The notes beneath the pieces are model-generated. The model ran no database searches, was not told where the DNA came from, and saw only the letters and a program-made list of their open reading frames with translations. A stretch of DNA of 64,000 nucleotides from Verrucomicrobiia bacterium DG1235 (GTDB lineage Bacteria > Verrucomicrobiota > Verrucomicrobiia > Opitutales > Opitutaceae): positions 1,326,556-1,390,555 of the forward strand of contig DS990592.1 in NCBI GenBank assembly GCA_000155695.1. The letters run 5' to 3'. Positions 46,809-56,572 of the stretch are shown here, piece after piece; positions within the stretch are counted from its first letter, which is position 1, and every line of letters starts with the position of its first letter. Both the position numbers and the translations under genes were made by a program.

Positions 46809-48218
46809 ATGCCATTCGCAACTCTCGGGCTACGCCCGGAAATCGTCTCCGCTGTCACCGCAAAAGGTTACACCGAACCCTCTCCCATTCAGGCCAAAGC
46901 CATTCCAGCCATCCTCGAAGGACGCGACGTCCTCGGAGGAGCTCAGACCGGCACCGGCAAAACCGCCGCCTTCAGCCTGCCGCTCCTGCAGCGCCTCTCC
47001 GAATCGGAATTCAAAAACAAACGCCCACGAGCCCTCATCCTTGCTCCGACACGCGAGCTCGCAGCCCAAGTCCACCAGAGCATCCTGGACTACGGTAAAG
47101 GCGTCGACCTCCACTCCGCTTGCTTCTTCGGAGGCGTGAACATAAATCCTCAGATCAGCAAGCTCCGCCGCGGGCTCGACATCATCGTAGCCACCCCAGG
47201 ACGTCTGCTAGACCTCTGCCAACGCCGAGAAGCCAATCTCGGCGCCATCGAGACCCTCGTGCTCGACGAAGCCGACCGCATGCTCGACATGGGCTTCATC
47301 CACGACATCCGGAAGATCCTCAAACTCCTCCCGCACGATCGCCAAAACCTTTTCTTCTCCGCGACCTACGCCAAGGACGTGAAGAAACTCGCCGACTCCA
47401 TCCTGCGGAACCCAGTCGAGGTCGAAGTCGCTCCGCGTAACTCCACCGCCGACCAGATCGCTCAAGAGGCCTACTCGATCGGTCAAAAGAACAAGCGAGA
47501 AGCCCTTTCCAACCTGATCAAAGATGGCGACTGGAAACAAGTCCTCGTCTTCACTCGCACCAAACACGGAGCGAACCGACTCGCCAAGCAGCTCGACTCC
47601 GACGGCATCACCGCCGCCGCCATCCACGGCAACAAAAGCCAATCCGCCCGCGAGCGCGCCCTCCAGGACTTCAAGACAAACTACATTCGCGTCCTCGTCG
47701 CCACCGACATCGCGGCGAGAGGCATCGATATCATCGACCTTCCTCACGTCGTTAACTTCGAGCTCCCCAACATCCCCGAAGACTACGTCCACCGCATCGG
47801 TCGCACCGGTCGAGCAGGAAAAAAGGGCAAAGCCATTTCACTCGTCTGCTCCGAAGAAGAAGCCTATCTCGTCGATATCGAAAAAGTCCTCAAGCGCGAG
47901 GTACCGCTCTTCGAGCTCAGCCCCCGAGGAAAGATTGGCCATCAAGTCCAACGAATCGCCAACCCGAAAAAGCCTAAGAAAACCGCCGTATCCAGACCGC
48001 CAAGACAACACCCACGCCCCGATAGCCGCCACAGCGGCGGTTCAGGCAAACCTTCCTCTCGCCCTTCAGGCAAATCATCTCCACGTCAGGCAGGAAAGTC
48101 TTCGCCCCGTCCCGCAGGACGCCCCGGGCCACGTTCAGCGGATCGAGCAGACGGATCAGCCAGCGCCCCGCGCAGCCCGAACCGTCGCAACCGCAGCCGT
48201 CCAAGCAGGCCGCGGTAA
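46809..48218 (+). CDS. rhlE: DEAD-box RNA helicase, RhlE type
   Basis: 469 residues from ATG 46809; an upstream start at 46764 adds 15 unlike residues. Core motifs are [12 protein letters not shown] (Q motif), [40 protein letters not shown] and [13 protein letters not shown]. It unwinds short RNA duplexes with ATP, in ribosome assembly or RNA decay. The last 90 residues form a disordered, Ser/Pro/Arg-rich tail ([16 protein letters not shown] and similar) likely to bind RNA. A strong terminator follows at 48253. Confidence 0.94.
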   Translation: MPFATLGLRPEIVSAVTAKGYTEPSPIQAKAIPAILEGRDVLGGAQTGTGKTAAFSLPLLQRLSESEFKNKRPRALILAPTRELAAQVHQSILDYGKGVDLHSACFFGGVNINPQISKLRRGLDIIVATPGRLLDLCQRREANLGAIETLVLDEADRMLDMGFIHDIRKILKLLPHDRQNLFFSATYAKDVKKLADSILRNPVEVEVAPRNSTADQIAQEAYSIGQKNKREALSNLIKDGDWKQVLVFTRTKHGANRLAKQLDSDGITAAAIHGNKSQSARERALQDFKTNYIRVLVATDIAARGIDIIDLPHVVNFELPNIPEDYVHRIGRTGRAGKKGKAISLVCSEEEAYLVDIEKVLKREVPLFELSPRGKIGHQVQRIANPKKPKKTAVSRPPRQHPRPDSRHSGGSGKPSSRPSGKSSPRQAGKSSPRPAGRPGPRSADRADGSASAPRSPNRRNRSRPSRPR

Positions 48219-48252
48219 ACAAACCAGTCGCGCAAAAAGCGTTCGAACTTTC

Positions 48253-48282
48253 AAAGGCGTCTCCTTCAAGAGACGCCTTTTT
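48253..48282 (+). terminator. Terminator of rhlE
   Basis: Eleven-base perfect stem AAAGGCGTCTC/GAGACGCCTTT with a six-base loop, then TT. It sits 35 bases after the rhlE stop and one base before the end of the convergent permease gene, so it may act on both strands. Confidence 0.8.
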
Positions 48283-50729
48283 CAGGCTTCCCTTAGCGTA
48301 TCCGCGAGTACGAGACGACTGACCCGCAGCGACGGCACCCACAAGGCGAGACCCGAAACAACCATCAAGAATACGGTTGGAATAGCAAAGCTCGCCAAAT
48401 CCGGTCTAAGTTCAGAAATGCCCTGCCTAACAACTAGTACCAGCAGGTAACCAAAGACCACACCTAGCAGAATACCGCCAACTGTCTGTACCGCTCCGCG
48501 TCTAAAGATCAGCTTGACCACCTTCCCTTCACTCGCCCCTAAGGACCGCCGGATCCCATACTCCATAGAACGCTGCATCACCGAAAAAGACATCACTCCA
48601 TAAATTCCCACCGAAGCGAGAACCAGAGAGCCAATTCCAAATAAACCAAAAATGTTGCGGAAGAAATAGAGACCGAACTGATTATCCTTCACTGCCGTAT
48701 CAACCTTCTTGATACGATAGGGAGAAAGTTCGGGATCGATATCCAGCACCGTACGTCTAAACGGAGTTATCAGATCCAGTGGATCACCCTCCGCGTAAAG
48801 AAACACCGTGGGGTTCTCAAGCCATGTACGCTGACCGAGCGGTTGATAGAATCCCGCACGACTTCTCTCGTCGTGCACGCCTGGTCCCAGCATTTCCGTA
48901 TCGGGAATCACTCCCACCACCGTTAGCCACGGACCGCTCTCATCCCAAGTATCCTTAATCCGTTTGCCCAATGGCGATTCGCCCGGCCAGTAGGTTTCGG
49001 CTAGGTGCGTGTTCACAACAATCACGCCATCGGTGCCGTCGACATCGAACTCGTTAAACCCTCGCCCCTGAAGAATCGGAATTCCAAGCCGCTCGAAATA
49101 GTCGTTGCTAACGATCTCGTTGCGCATGCGCGGGAAGTCCTCTCGCCGCGCGTACTCGGTCCCCTCGACTTCCATCACGCTATCCCAATTGTACATCAGG
49201 TCGAACGAGCTAGAGAAACCCGCCGCTCTCACTCCGGGGATCGTTTCAAGCTTCGCCTTCAACTCCTGATAAAAGGTCCATTTCTTCTCGTTCGTATCGT
49301 AGCGTTCGCCGTTCAAGTCGATCCGCGAGATCAACATCTTCGACGTGTCATACGGCGGCGAATACTGCTGCGCCGATTGTACGGTTTTGATCAAGGCCCC
49401 TGAAGCGATGAGCAATCCCAGGGAAAACGACATTTGCAGAACCACCAACGTCTTGCTGATTTTCCCGATTACCAGTCCGGACGAAGTCCTCGAACTATCC
49501 TTAAGCACATCGTTCACATTCGTTCGAGAGGCCCGCAACGCCGGAATCAGGCCAGCCAACAAGCTCGCAACCAAGGTCGCCGAAAACAACATGCCCAAAA
49601 CCTTCAGATCGACCGACATATCCATCCAACTCGGCAAAGTCACATTCTCCGAACTCACGATGAAATTCCAAACTAGGCGCGACATCACCTCTCCGATTGC
49701 CCAACCTCCCAAACCGCCGAGACACGCGATAAAAACTCCCTCAAGCAAAAGCTGCACGATCAAGCGCCTACGACCCGCTCCAAGCGAAGCCCGAATCGCC
49801 AGCTCCTTCGTTCGACCCAACATGCGAGACGACAATAGATTCGCCACATTCGCGCAAGCGATGAGCAAGACAAGCCCCGAACAGGCCAGCATAACGTGAA
49901 AAAGATTCCGCACGTCCGGCGGCAAGTAGATAGTAGCGAGCGGCTCAATCAAAACAGAAATATATCCGGTATTCGAATCTGGATACAGTTCCTCGAACTG
50001 CTTCGCCAAATTATTCAGCTCCGCATTTGCTTCCCCGATCGTCACTCCCTCTTTCAAAATCCCTGCCACGAAATACCCATGCCCCACCGCCCGAGAGTCA
50101 TTCTCGTCACGCTGATTTGGCACCCAGATTTGCCCTTCCGCGATAAAATCAAATCCTTCCTGAGACACTCCTACTACCGAGTAGACCCCGCCATTCATTG
50201 GCAGCCCTTTCCCCACGATATCAGGATCCCCCTTCAACTCGTTCTGCCAAAACGAGTAGCTGATCACTATCGAATTATCGAGAGCGGCCCGCTCGTCCTC
50301 AGAATTAAAGAAACGCCCAGCATGCGGCTGAACACCCAATGCACGAAAAAAGTCCGGCGACACGCGATACCCAGATATCCGTTCCGGCTCACCATCAAAA
50401 GTCACATTAAAAGCCGCGTTCCGCACCGCCGTTATATAAGAGAAGCTCGTTTGCTCAGCCTCGAAATCCTCAAACGTAACTAATCGCCAATTCTGAAACT
50501 GATTTCCGTTCTTCCACAGGTGCTCCGTGTCTGGATCCCACCGCATCGTGTACAAACGATCGATCTTCTCAAAATCCGGTTCAGCGCGCGCGACGCCAAA
50601 AATGAGCGCCAACATCACGGTTACCAACCCGAGACCTACCGAATAGGCCATTACCGCGAACACGAGACTACCCGGAGCTTTTAGGAATTGTCTCATTCCT
50701 ACCTTAAAGTCGTTCAAATATTCTTTCAT
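48282..50729 (-). CDS. ADOP-type MacB/FtsX-like permease
   Basis: 815 residues, as in 'acidobacterial duplicated orphan permeases'. One N-terminal transmembrane segment (residues about 22-45) precedes a MacB periplasmic core (SYSFWQNELKGDP), a three-helix FtsX half (about residues 275-400), a second periplasmic core and the final three helices (VYGVMS-type IYGVMSFSVMQRSMEYGIRR). No ATPase gene is next to it, so its partner must be elsewhere. Substrate is unknown. Confidence 0.9.
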   Translation of the reverse strand: MKEYLNDFKVGMRQFLKAPGSLVFAVMAYSVGLGLVTVMLALIFGVARAEPDFEKIDRLYTMRWDPDTEHLWKNGNQFQNWRLVTFEDFEAEQTSFSYITAVRNAAFNVTFDGEPERISGYRVSPDFFRALGVQPHAGRFFNSEDERAALDNSIVISYSFWQNELKGDPDIVGKGLPMNGGVYSVVGVSQEGFDFIAEGQIWVPNQRDENDSRAVGHGYFVAGILKEGVTIGEANAELNNLAKQFEELYPDSNTGYISVLIEPLATIYLPPDVRNLFHVMLACSGLVLLIACANVANLLSSRMLGRTKELAIRASLGAGRRRLIVQLLLEGVFIACLGGLGGWAIGEVMSRLVWNFIVSSENVTLPSWMDMSVDLKVLGMLFSATLVASLLAGLIPALRASRTNVNDVLKDSSRTSSGLVIGKISKTLVVLQMSFSLGLLIASGALIKTVQSAQQYSPPYDTSKMLISRIDLNGERYDTNEKKWTFYQELKAKLETIPGVRAAGFSSSFDLMYNWDSVMEVEGTEYARREDFPRMRNEIVSNDYFERLGIPILQGRGFNEFDVDGTDGVIVVNTHLAETYWPGESPLGKRIKDTWDESGPWLTVVGVIPDTEMLGPGVHDERSRAGFYQPLGQRTWLENPTVFLYAEGDPLDLITPFRRTVLDIDPELSPYRIKKVDTAVKDNQFGLYFFRNIFGLFGIGSLVLASVGIYGVMSFSVMQRSMEYGIRRSLGASEGKVVKLIFRRGAVQTVGGILLGVVFGYLLVLVVRQGISELRPDLASFAIPTVFLMVVSGLALWVPSLRVSRLVLADTLREA

Positions 50730-50890
50730 AACTGAGGCTACGTAGATTCTGACTTCAAGTCACCGTACACGCGAATTGAATCAGGCGTTACAAAAAAATC
50801 CCGCCCATCTTTCTCCCGTGCAGCCATCTAAAGACTTTCAATCCATGCTCCTTGACCCGACTAAAGCTACACTCTATTAAAGCACTCCTT

Positions 50891-51052
50891 ATGACTATCC
50901 TCGAAATAATCCTCGCCATCTTTCTTCCTCCCGTAGCAGTTTTCCTCCGCAAGGGAGCAGGAAAAGAACTCCTCATCAACATACTGCTCTGCATTGTACT
51001 ACCGCTGATCGGCGGTGTTATCCACGCTTTCCTCGTTCTCTCGAAGAAATAG
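50891..51052 (+). CDS. YqaE/Pmp3-family small membrane protein
   Basis: 53 residues from ATG 50891; the frame opens earlier at 50852 but the family starts here. Two transmembrane segments flank the signature IFLPPVAVFLRKG, and it ends IGGVIHAFLVLSKK. Pmp3 homologues are linked to membrane potential and cation tolerance in yeast and plants; the bacterial role is unclear. It lies divergent from the ADOP permease gene with 160 bases between. Confidence 0.85.
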   Translation: MTILEIILAIFLPPVAVFLRKGAGKELLINILLCIVLPLIGGVIHAFLVLSKK

Positions 51053-51149
51053 CGAACCGTTCAACAAGATCCCAAATTTCCCATTGCTTTCTAGCGCGCG
51101 TAGACCCTAAATCTACTCGCGCTTTCTTTTACACAAACACTCGCCAGCC

Positions 51150-51902
51150 ATGCTCACCACCATTGACGAAGTTATCGAAAAACTCGATCAGATCGTCAGA
51201 CAATCCATAGAAACGAGCTCTCCTCTCGGTTACTTTCCAGCCCTCTACAAGCGTGTTACTATCCAGGTTCGCGACGCCATTGCAGCAAAGGCCTTCGATG
51301 ACAATAAGCGTATGGAAATATTGGATATCGTGTTCGCGAATCGCTATATTGAAGCGTATCAATCTTATCAGGACGGGCGTCCACTCACCGCATCCTGGCA
51401 AGCCGCATTCGAAGCTGCTTCCAAGCCTGGGCTACTCACACTCCAACACCTGCTCCTCGGCATGAACGCCCATATCAGTCTCGACCTTGGAATCGCCGCC
51501 GCCGAGTCAGAAAAAGCCAAACCACTTTCCCTCCAAAACGATTTCTACGCCATAAACCGAATCCTCGAAAGTCTCATAGACGACACCCAAAAGCGCCTTA
51601 CCCGCATCTTCGGACCACTCGGAATCGTGGACAGACTGCTCGGCCCCATCGACGAACGACTCAGCATCTACAGTATCACCTACGCTAGAGACAAGGCCTG
51701 GACCCAAACGCTCGAGCTCTCACTCGCCGACGAACCAACCTCAGCCGCACTCATCGCTAAACGGGACAAATCAGTCGCAAGCTTCGCCAAGCACCTTGTC
51801 CACCCGCCAAGACTCTCCATTCGCATCCTACTCCCTTTCGTTCGCCTTCTCGAAAGAGGAAACATCGCCACCCGTATCAAGATCCTAGATACCAATCCCT
51901 AA
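51150..51902 (+). CDS. DUF5995-family protein
   Basis: 250 residues, soluble and mainly alpha-helical, with no signal peptide. The conserved family part is YFPALYKRVTIQVRDAI and RPLTASWQAAFEAA, followed by LLLGMNAHISLDLGIA, a short His/Asp pattern possibly for metal binding. The function is not known. The DUF2238 membrane-protein gene starts 15 bases after its stop and is likely co-transcribed. Confidence 0.8.
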   Translation: MLTTIDEVIEKLDQIVRQSIETSSPLGYFPALYKRVTIQVRDAIAAKAFDDNKRMEILDIVFANRYIEAYQSYQDGRPLTASWQAAFEAASKPGLLTLQHLLLGMNAHISLDLGIAAAESEKAKPLSLQNDFYAINRILESLIDDTQKRLTRIFGPLGIVDRLLGPIDERLSIYSITYARDKAWTQTLELSLADEPTSAALIAKRDKSVASFAKHLVHPPRLSIRILLPFVRLLERGNIATRIKILDTNP

Positions 51903-51917
51903 GCCCCTATCGAAAAT

Positions 51918-52529
51918 ATGAGACTTGCCCCAACCATAGTCTTCACCCTCTACATCCTGCTCTCTATCGTCTGCGCCATCAACCCCTACGATCGCGCCGT
52001 CTGGTGGGCCGAGAACATTCCCATATGGATTGTCATGGGTATCATTTTCCTCGTATCACGAGCGCACAGCTTCTCTAATACAAGCTACGTACTAATGGCC
52101 ATTTTTCCGATGCTTCACACCATCGGCGGACACTACACTTTCGAAAGAGTACCCTTCGGAGCGATTACCGAATTTTTCGAATTTTCGCGAAACCACTTTG
52201 ATCGTCTCGCCCATTTTTCCGTCGGCTTCTACGCATATCCATTTGCTGAATACCTTCGAAATAAAGTCCGCGTGCAAAGCTCGGGCATCGTCTATTTCTT
52301 CCCATTCTGCTTCATCCTCGCTTTGGCCGGATTCTATGAAATCGTCGAATGGCTTTACGCTGTATCCGCGGATCCAGAAGCGGGAATAGCAGTGCTCGGG
52401 TCGCAGGGCGATATCTGGGACGCCCAGAAGGACATGCTCGCCGACAGCCTCGGAGCCATCTGCGTGCTGCTCTACGCCGGAATTTTCCGCACTCTCAAAG
52501 ATTCTCCCAACTACTTGATGGGAAAATAA
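51918..52529 (+). CDS. YjdF/DUF2238 integral membrane protein
   Basis: 203 residues with about six transmembrane segments. Family motifs are HTIGGHYTFERVPFG, FDRLAHFSVGFYAYP, EIVEWLYA and WDAQKDMLADSLGA, with several conserved His/Asp/Glu in or near the membrane. The function is unknown. It is co-oriented with the DUF5995 gene, 15 bases apart, and its 3' end overlaps the convergent effector-binding gene by 19 bases. Confidence 0.85.
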   Translation: MRLAPTIVFTLYILLSIVCAINPYDRAVWWAENIPIWIVMGIIFLVSRAHSFSNTSYVLMAIFPMLHTIGGHYTFERVPFGAITEFFEFSRNHFDRLAHFSVGFYAYPFAEYLRNKVRVQSSGIVYFFPFCFILALAGFYEIVEWLYAVSADPEAGIAVLGSQGDIWDAQKDMLADSLGAICVLLYAGIFRTLKDSPNYLMGK

Positions 52530-53431
52530 ATCGTGGTGAGAAGATTCGACTCTTCTACCTGATTCGGGTCGTTTCCATAAACTTCGAAAGGGGGACGCTT
52601 TTTATGCTGAGCGAAGAGCTTGGCCCGTCCGTGCATCATTCCTGCCGCCCAGGCATTGCCGAGATGACGATAAGCTCCCCGATGCCGAATCGTATAAGCG
52701 TGTAACTCTGGCCTTAAACCACTCACCAGCTCGCTTGGACAGGTCGTCGCGGGACCCACTGGCTTGGCGATCGTGTATCGAGTCGTCGCCTGCGACATAT
52801 TAAACTTATGATACAGAGCAAAGGTCCTTCCCGTCGTAGCAATTGCATTCTCCTCCATTGCGGAGCTCAATTTTTCCAAATCTTCCGCCATTCGCTCCCC
52901 GATCTCACTCATCGAACAATCCGACGTAATCCCCACATACTCGCACCCGGGAACGAGCTCATTTCCTGCGAACTCCAGCACGGACGGCACCGCCCCAAGC
53001 TCTATCTGATCCTTCAGCATTAGTAACCCGCGATCATAATCCATCCCAACTCCCGCAATCAGCATGCGCTTCATCCAAAACAAGAAAAACGGCAGCGACC
53101 CTTCCATTGTCCAACGCGTATTTGTTCCTTCACGACACTCTTCGAAATAGAACGAAACAGAGGAAGTGGATTTCCACGGTTTTAGAAATGTGAGCCGATA
53201 ATGCAGAGCCTTTCCCTCCTCCGCCTCCAACAGCTCCATTTCGCCGGCACCAATGATGTCTCCAGCCCAAGAGTAGCTTGAGCCATCTTCTGCGTACTCT
53301 AGCTTACAGTTCGGCTCCGCAAGAATCCACGGAGACCACTGCCTCCAATCGCGAAAATTCTTTACATAAGAAAAGACCGCCACAGCGGAGGCCTCGATCG
53401 TTATCGCACGTTCAAGATCAAATTTGGGCAT
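52511..53431 (-). CDS. SRPBCC domain fused to GyrI-like effector-binding domain
   Basis: 306 residues. Residues about 1-150 are a START/SRPBCC ligand-binding fold (IEASAVAVFSYVKNFRDWRQW, then WTMEGSLPFF). Residues about 155-306 resemble the AraC effector-binding/GyrI fold (CEYVGITSDCSMSEIG, YTIRHRGAYRHLGNAW, YFPIK). No DNA-binding domain is present. It likely binds a hydrophobic small molecule; role otherwise unknown. Confidence 0.82.
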   Translation of the reverse strand: MPKFDLERAITIEASAVAVFSYVKNFRDWRQWSPWILAEPNCKLEYAEDGSSYSWAGDIIGAGEMELLEAEEGKALHYRLTFLKPWKSTSSVSFYFEECREGTNTRWTMEGSLPFFLFWMKRMLIAGVGMDYDRGLLMLKDQIELGAVPSVLEFAGNELVPGCEYVGITSDCSMSEIGERMAEDLEKLSSAMEENAIATTGRTFALYHKFNMSQATTRYTIAKPVGPATTCPSELVSGLRPELHAYTIRHRGAYRHLGNAWAAGMMHGRAKLFAQHKKRPPFEVYGNDPNQVEESNLLTTIYFPIK

Positions 53432-53602
53432 GACAAAAGTTGGCTACTATTTTGAAGACAGCAAAAGGACGCTCCGATGAGTAGCTACATTTGGGCCAAT
53501 TGTAAATATTGAACCCAATCGAACTTCATACCCCCTTCTCAACATCGACCAATCCCTAACGTTCGGTCCAAAGAGCACCTCACAGGCCCAGAAGAATAAA
53601 GC

Positions 53603-53620
53603 AGGACCCTGAAGGGTCCT
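53603..53620 (-). terminator. Candidate terminator of the heme peroxidase gene
   Basis: Seven-base perfect stem AGGACCC/GGGTCCT with loop TGAA, about 35 bases after the peroxidase stop. On the minus strand it is followed by GCTTTATTC, a poor T-tract, so termination may be weak. Confidence 0.45.
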
Positions 53621-53654
53621 TCCAGAAACATTGAATCTATACTTAGTATGCCAA

Positions 53655-55178
53655 CTACTCCGCCCAACCTATAAACTCTATCACATCCGCCATAGAAACC
53701 AGTCCTGTGCCCGTGATCGTAGACTGAAAATCAACATGAGCGATCGAACTGCGATCTCCCTCAAGCAGCCCGATCACTACCTCTGCCACGATTCGACTCC
53801 CCACATTTCCAAGTCGTTCACCTTCATTCTGCTCGCGAGCTTCCTGCACCACATAAAGAAAGAGCGGAGCCTCTTCCGGAGGTTCAGCCAAATTAATTCC
53901 ATCCGGTCCACAGTCTTCACCCAGTCCGCAAAAATTGAATACCGATATATCAAGAGGCTCGTAACCCATTGCAGCCGCAACATCCTGACCGCTCGGTAAA
54001 CCTAGCGCCTTTCCACGAAAGAGAGAAAGAGCCCCAAGACTCACCGTCGGCATTCCCGCAATCGTGTTTTCCGGATCAAGAATGAAATCCGGCAGACCTG
54101 GGCCTCCAACCGGCAACCTCAACATCGGACGAGCGAGCAATCGATCGATCTTGCGAGCAACCTGCAGCCCGGCAAACTGATCCACATCATCATCCGTATC
54201 GCCAGATGCGCTTCCAGCGATTCGGAAAAATCGATTCCACTCAATTTGACGCTCCGGAGCGATCGCCTGGTTGCCAAGCAGATTTCTCCCTAGCTCCGCT
54301 TCACTCAACGGAAAAACCCGCACTCGATCAAAATCCTCGTTCAGCGTATAACGCCCTCTCACCATCGAGTGACCAAACCGACTGGCAGCAGCCGAGAACT
54401 CGACCGGCACAATGCCGCGCTTGGAATAGTAATTCCGATAGTGCCTCCGACCGTTCTGCATCACGTCATCAAGCACCTCAGCATCCAAGACATTTGGCAG
54501 AAACTCGGTTAACACAATCGACTGCCAATGCCACTCGACCCACTGACGTGCCTTGTCAAACAACTCGTCGCTTGGCACTCCCTCCGACCGTAATTGATCC
54601 ACGAATACATTGTGCAATCGCATCAAAACCCCAGAGAGCTGAGCGACGTTGTTGTTCTCATCGTTTCTGCGATCCGCGAGAATCGCGTGACCAGATAAGG
54701 TACGAGGAAAGTCACGTTCGTTTCCAAGATAATTTCCGAGCAACAGCTTCGCCCTATCAAAGGTCTCCCGAGGAGCCTGTATCCCGTCGAATTCATACAA
54801 GGTGTCCAAATCTAGCCAGGGCGTCGCGTCGTTAGGCAACTCCCAAGCGTTGTTCGACTGGCCCAGCACAGAGTAGCGATCGACCGAAATGTCGTGCGCC
54901 AAGATCTGCCCAATGTAGGTCTGCCCTACCACGGTTTCAGAATTGTTGTCAGTCCCACGAAACTGAGAGTCCTCCAAGTAGGCGGGCAAGTTCGAGTCAT
55001 TCGACGGCTTCCCTATTTCTTTCAAAACACCGTCGGGCACATCCAGACTCGTGAGGCGAGGAAACAGATAGCCAAAACGATATTCCTCCTCGCCGCAGTC
55101 AGGATTCCAGACATGTCCAGAACCGGCAAAAGCGGATTGAACCATCAAAAGCGCTATAGTCAGGGTATTTCTTATCAT
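53655..55178 (-). CDS. Animal-type heme peroxidase, exported
   Basis: 507 residues. Signal peptide of about 18 residues (TIALLMVQSAFA). The animal heme peroxidase fold shows distal His95 (GQILAHDIS), the Arg-Glu catalytic region (ADRRNDENNN, Glu174) with VLMRLHN, and proximal His270 (SRFGHSMVRGRY). It oxidises substrates such as halides or phenols with peroxide; halide specificity is not readable here. The start has a strong AAGGAG ribosome site 8 bases upstream, rare in this window, and that site is partly inside a hairpin. Confidence 0.92.
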   Translation of the reverse strand: MIRNTLTIALLMVQSAFAGSGHVWNPDCGEEEYRFGYLFPRLTSLDVPDGVLKEIGKPSNDSNLPAYLEDSQFRGTDNNSETVVGQTYIGQILAHDISVDRYSVLGQSNNAWELPNDATPWLDLDTLYEFDGIQAPRETFDRAKLLLGNYLGNERDFPRTLSGHAILADRRNDENNNVAQLSGVLMRLHNVFVDQLRSEGVPSDELFDKARQWVEWHWQSIVLTEFLPNVLDAEVLDDVMQNGRRHYRNYYSKRGIVPVEFSAAASRFGHSMVRGRYTLNEDFDRVRVFPLSEAELGRNLLGNQAIAPERQIEWNRFFRIAGSASGDTDDDVDQFAGLQVARKIDRLLARPMLRLPVGGPGLPDFILDPENTIAGMPTVSLGALSLFRGKALGLPSGQDVAAAMGYEPLDISVFNFCGLGEDCGPDGINLAEPPEEAPLFLYVVQEAREQNEGERLGNVGSRIVAEVVIGLLEGDRSSIAHVDFQSTITGTGLVSMADVIEFIGWAE

Positions 55179-55186
55179 ACTTAATT

Positions 55187-55223
55187 CTCCTTAGTCTAAT
55201 ATGTGAGTTCTACTCAGACTAAG
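55187..55223 (-). promoter_or_regulatory. Hairpin overlapping the ribosome-binding site of the heme peroxidase gene
   Basis: Perfect eight-base inverted repeat CTTAGTCT (55190-55197) and AGACTAAG (55216-55223), spacer 18. In the minus-strand transcript the downstream arm ends with AAG, which is the first half of the AAGGAG Shine-Dalgarno site (55187-55192). Forming the stem would partly hide the site. It may be a translational switch or a DNA operator. Confidence 0.5.
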
Positions 55224-55348
55224 CCCAAAACCGGCGAAGCGAAAGCGCAGCTCGCAGATTTATCATCCACTATCTGTAAAAAGCCCTCCAACCCTCCCTC
55301 ATTTTTTCTGGCAACCGGACTATCAGCGGTGAATAAGCACTTACGAAA

Positions 55349-56557
55349 ATGCGAATCCTCATCATAGGAAAAATCTGGCCCGAACCGACCTCCTCCGCCG
55401 CAGGCACGCGGACGGTCGACCTAATCCGCGCCCTCAAAACAGCCTCTTGGGAAATCCACTTCGCCTGCTCGGCCCAAACATCCCCGCATAGCGCGAACCT
55501 AGCCCATACGTTCGAAATAGAAACTCACCCCATCGAACTCAATTCCTCGAGCTTCGATTCATGGCTTAAACAACTCGCCCCAGATATCGTCATCTTCGAC
55601 CGCTACATGACAGAGGAACAATTCGGATGGAGAGTCGCGACAAACCTGCCGAACGCCTTACGCGTCATCGACACGAGCGACCTGCATTGCCTAAGAGAAG
55701 CCCGTCACCAAAATCTGAAGACAGGTGAGACTCCTTCAGTTCGCAACGAAATCGCCCTTCGAGAAATCGCCTGCATTCTCCGCAGCGACCTTTCACTTAT
55801 CATTTCCGAATACGAAATGAAGATTTTGCGACAGGAGTTTCCACTCAACGATTCTAGCATAACCTACTGGCCATTCGCTCTTGGCCCGCCGCTCTCAGAT
55901 TCGCCCGCATTCGATCAACGCGAAAACTTCATGATGATCGGCAGCTTCATGCACGAGCCCAATTGGGATGCCGTACGCTGGTGCCAAAAGGAAATCTGGC
56001 CGGCCATCCGTTCAGCTCTGCCACATGCGAAGCTCGACATCTACGGATCCTACACACCCGCCAAGGCCAAACAACTCCACAGCGAGAAAAACGGATTTCT
56101 TATAAAAGGCAGAGCAGATGACGCCATCTCCACCCTGAAGCGCTATCGCGTCAACCTTGCTCCACTCCGCTTCGGCGCAGGACTCAAAGGCAAGCTCGCC
56201 GACGCCTTCCTCGCCGGCACTCCGAGCGTCGCAACACCCATCGCCGCAGAGGGCATGCGCGGTAGCCTTCCCTGGGGTAGCAACGTATCCGATGATCCAG
56301 GACAATTTGCGAAAACCGCCATTCAACTCTACACCAATCGATCAGAATGGAGCGAAACCCAATCCGCCGGCTACTCCATAGCGCAAAAGCGCTTTTCAGA
56401 ATCCTATTGGCTGCCTAAGCTTCCAGAGCTTCTCGAAACGGCCTACAACAACCGAAAAACAAACCGAGACAACAACTTCATCGGCCAACTTCTCAATCAC
56501 CACCATCACCGTAGCACCGAGTTCATGAGCCGTTGGATCGAAGCCAAAAACAAATAG
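55349..56557 (+). CDS. Glycosyltransferase family 4-like protein
   Basis: 402 residues, GT-B fold. N-terminal MRILIIGKIWPEPTSSAAGT is a typical acceptor-domain start. The C-terminal donor domain has FMMIGSFMHEPNWDAVRW, LDIYGSYTP, FLIKGRADDA and RFGAGLKGKLADAFLAGTPS with the sugar-nucleotide Glu in AAEGMRG. It should transfer a sugar to a glycan or lipid; acceptor unknown. A His-rich tail (LNHHHHRST) is unusual but may be incidental. No sugar-nucleotide or export genes are adjacent. Confidence 0.85.
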   Translation: MRILIIGKIWPEPTSSAAGTRTVDLIRALKTASWEIHFACSAQTSPHSANLAHTFEIETHPIELNSSSFDSWLKQLAPDIVIFDRYMTEEQFGWRVATNLPNALRVIDTSDLHCLREARHQNLKTGETPSVRNEIALREIACILRSDLSLIISEYEMKILRQEFPLNDSSITYWPFALGPPLSDSPAFDQRENFMMIGSFMHEPNWDAVRWCQKEIWPAIRSALPHAKLDIYGSYTPAKAKQLHSEKNGFLIKGRADDAISTLKRYRVNLAPLRFGAGLKGKLADAFLAGTPSVATPIAAEGMRGSLPWGSNVSDDPGQFAKTAIQLYTNRSEWSETQSAGYSIAQKRFSESYWLPKLPELLETAYNNRKTNRDNNFIGQLLNHHHHRSTEFMSRWIEAKNK

Positions 56558-56572
56558 CTTTCGCCTCCTCAA

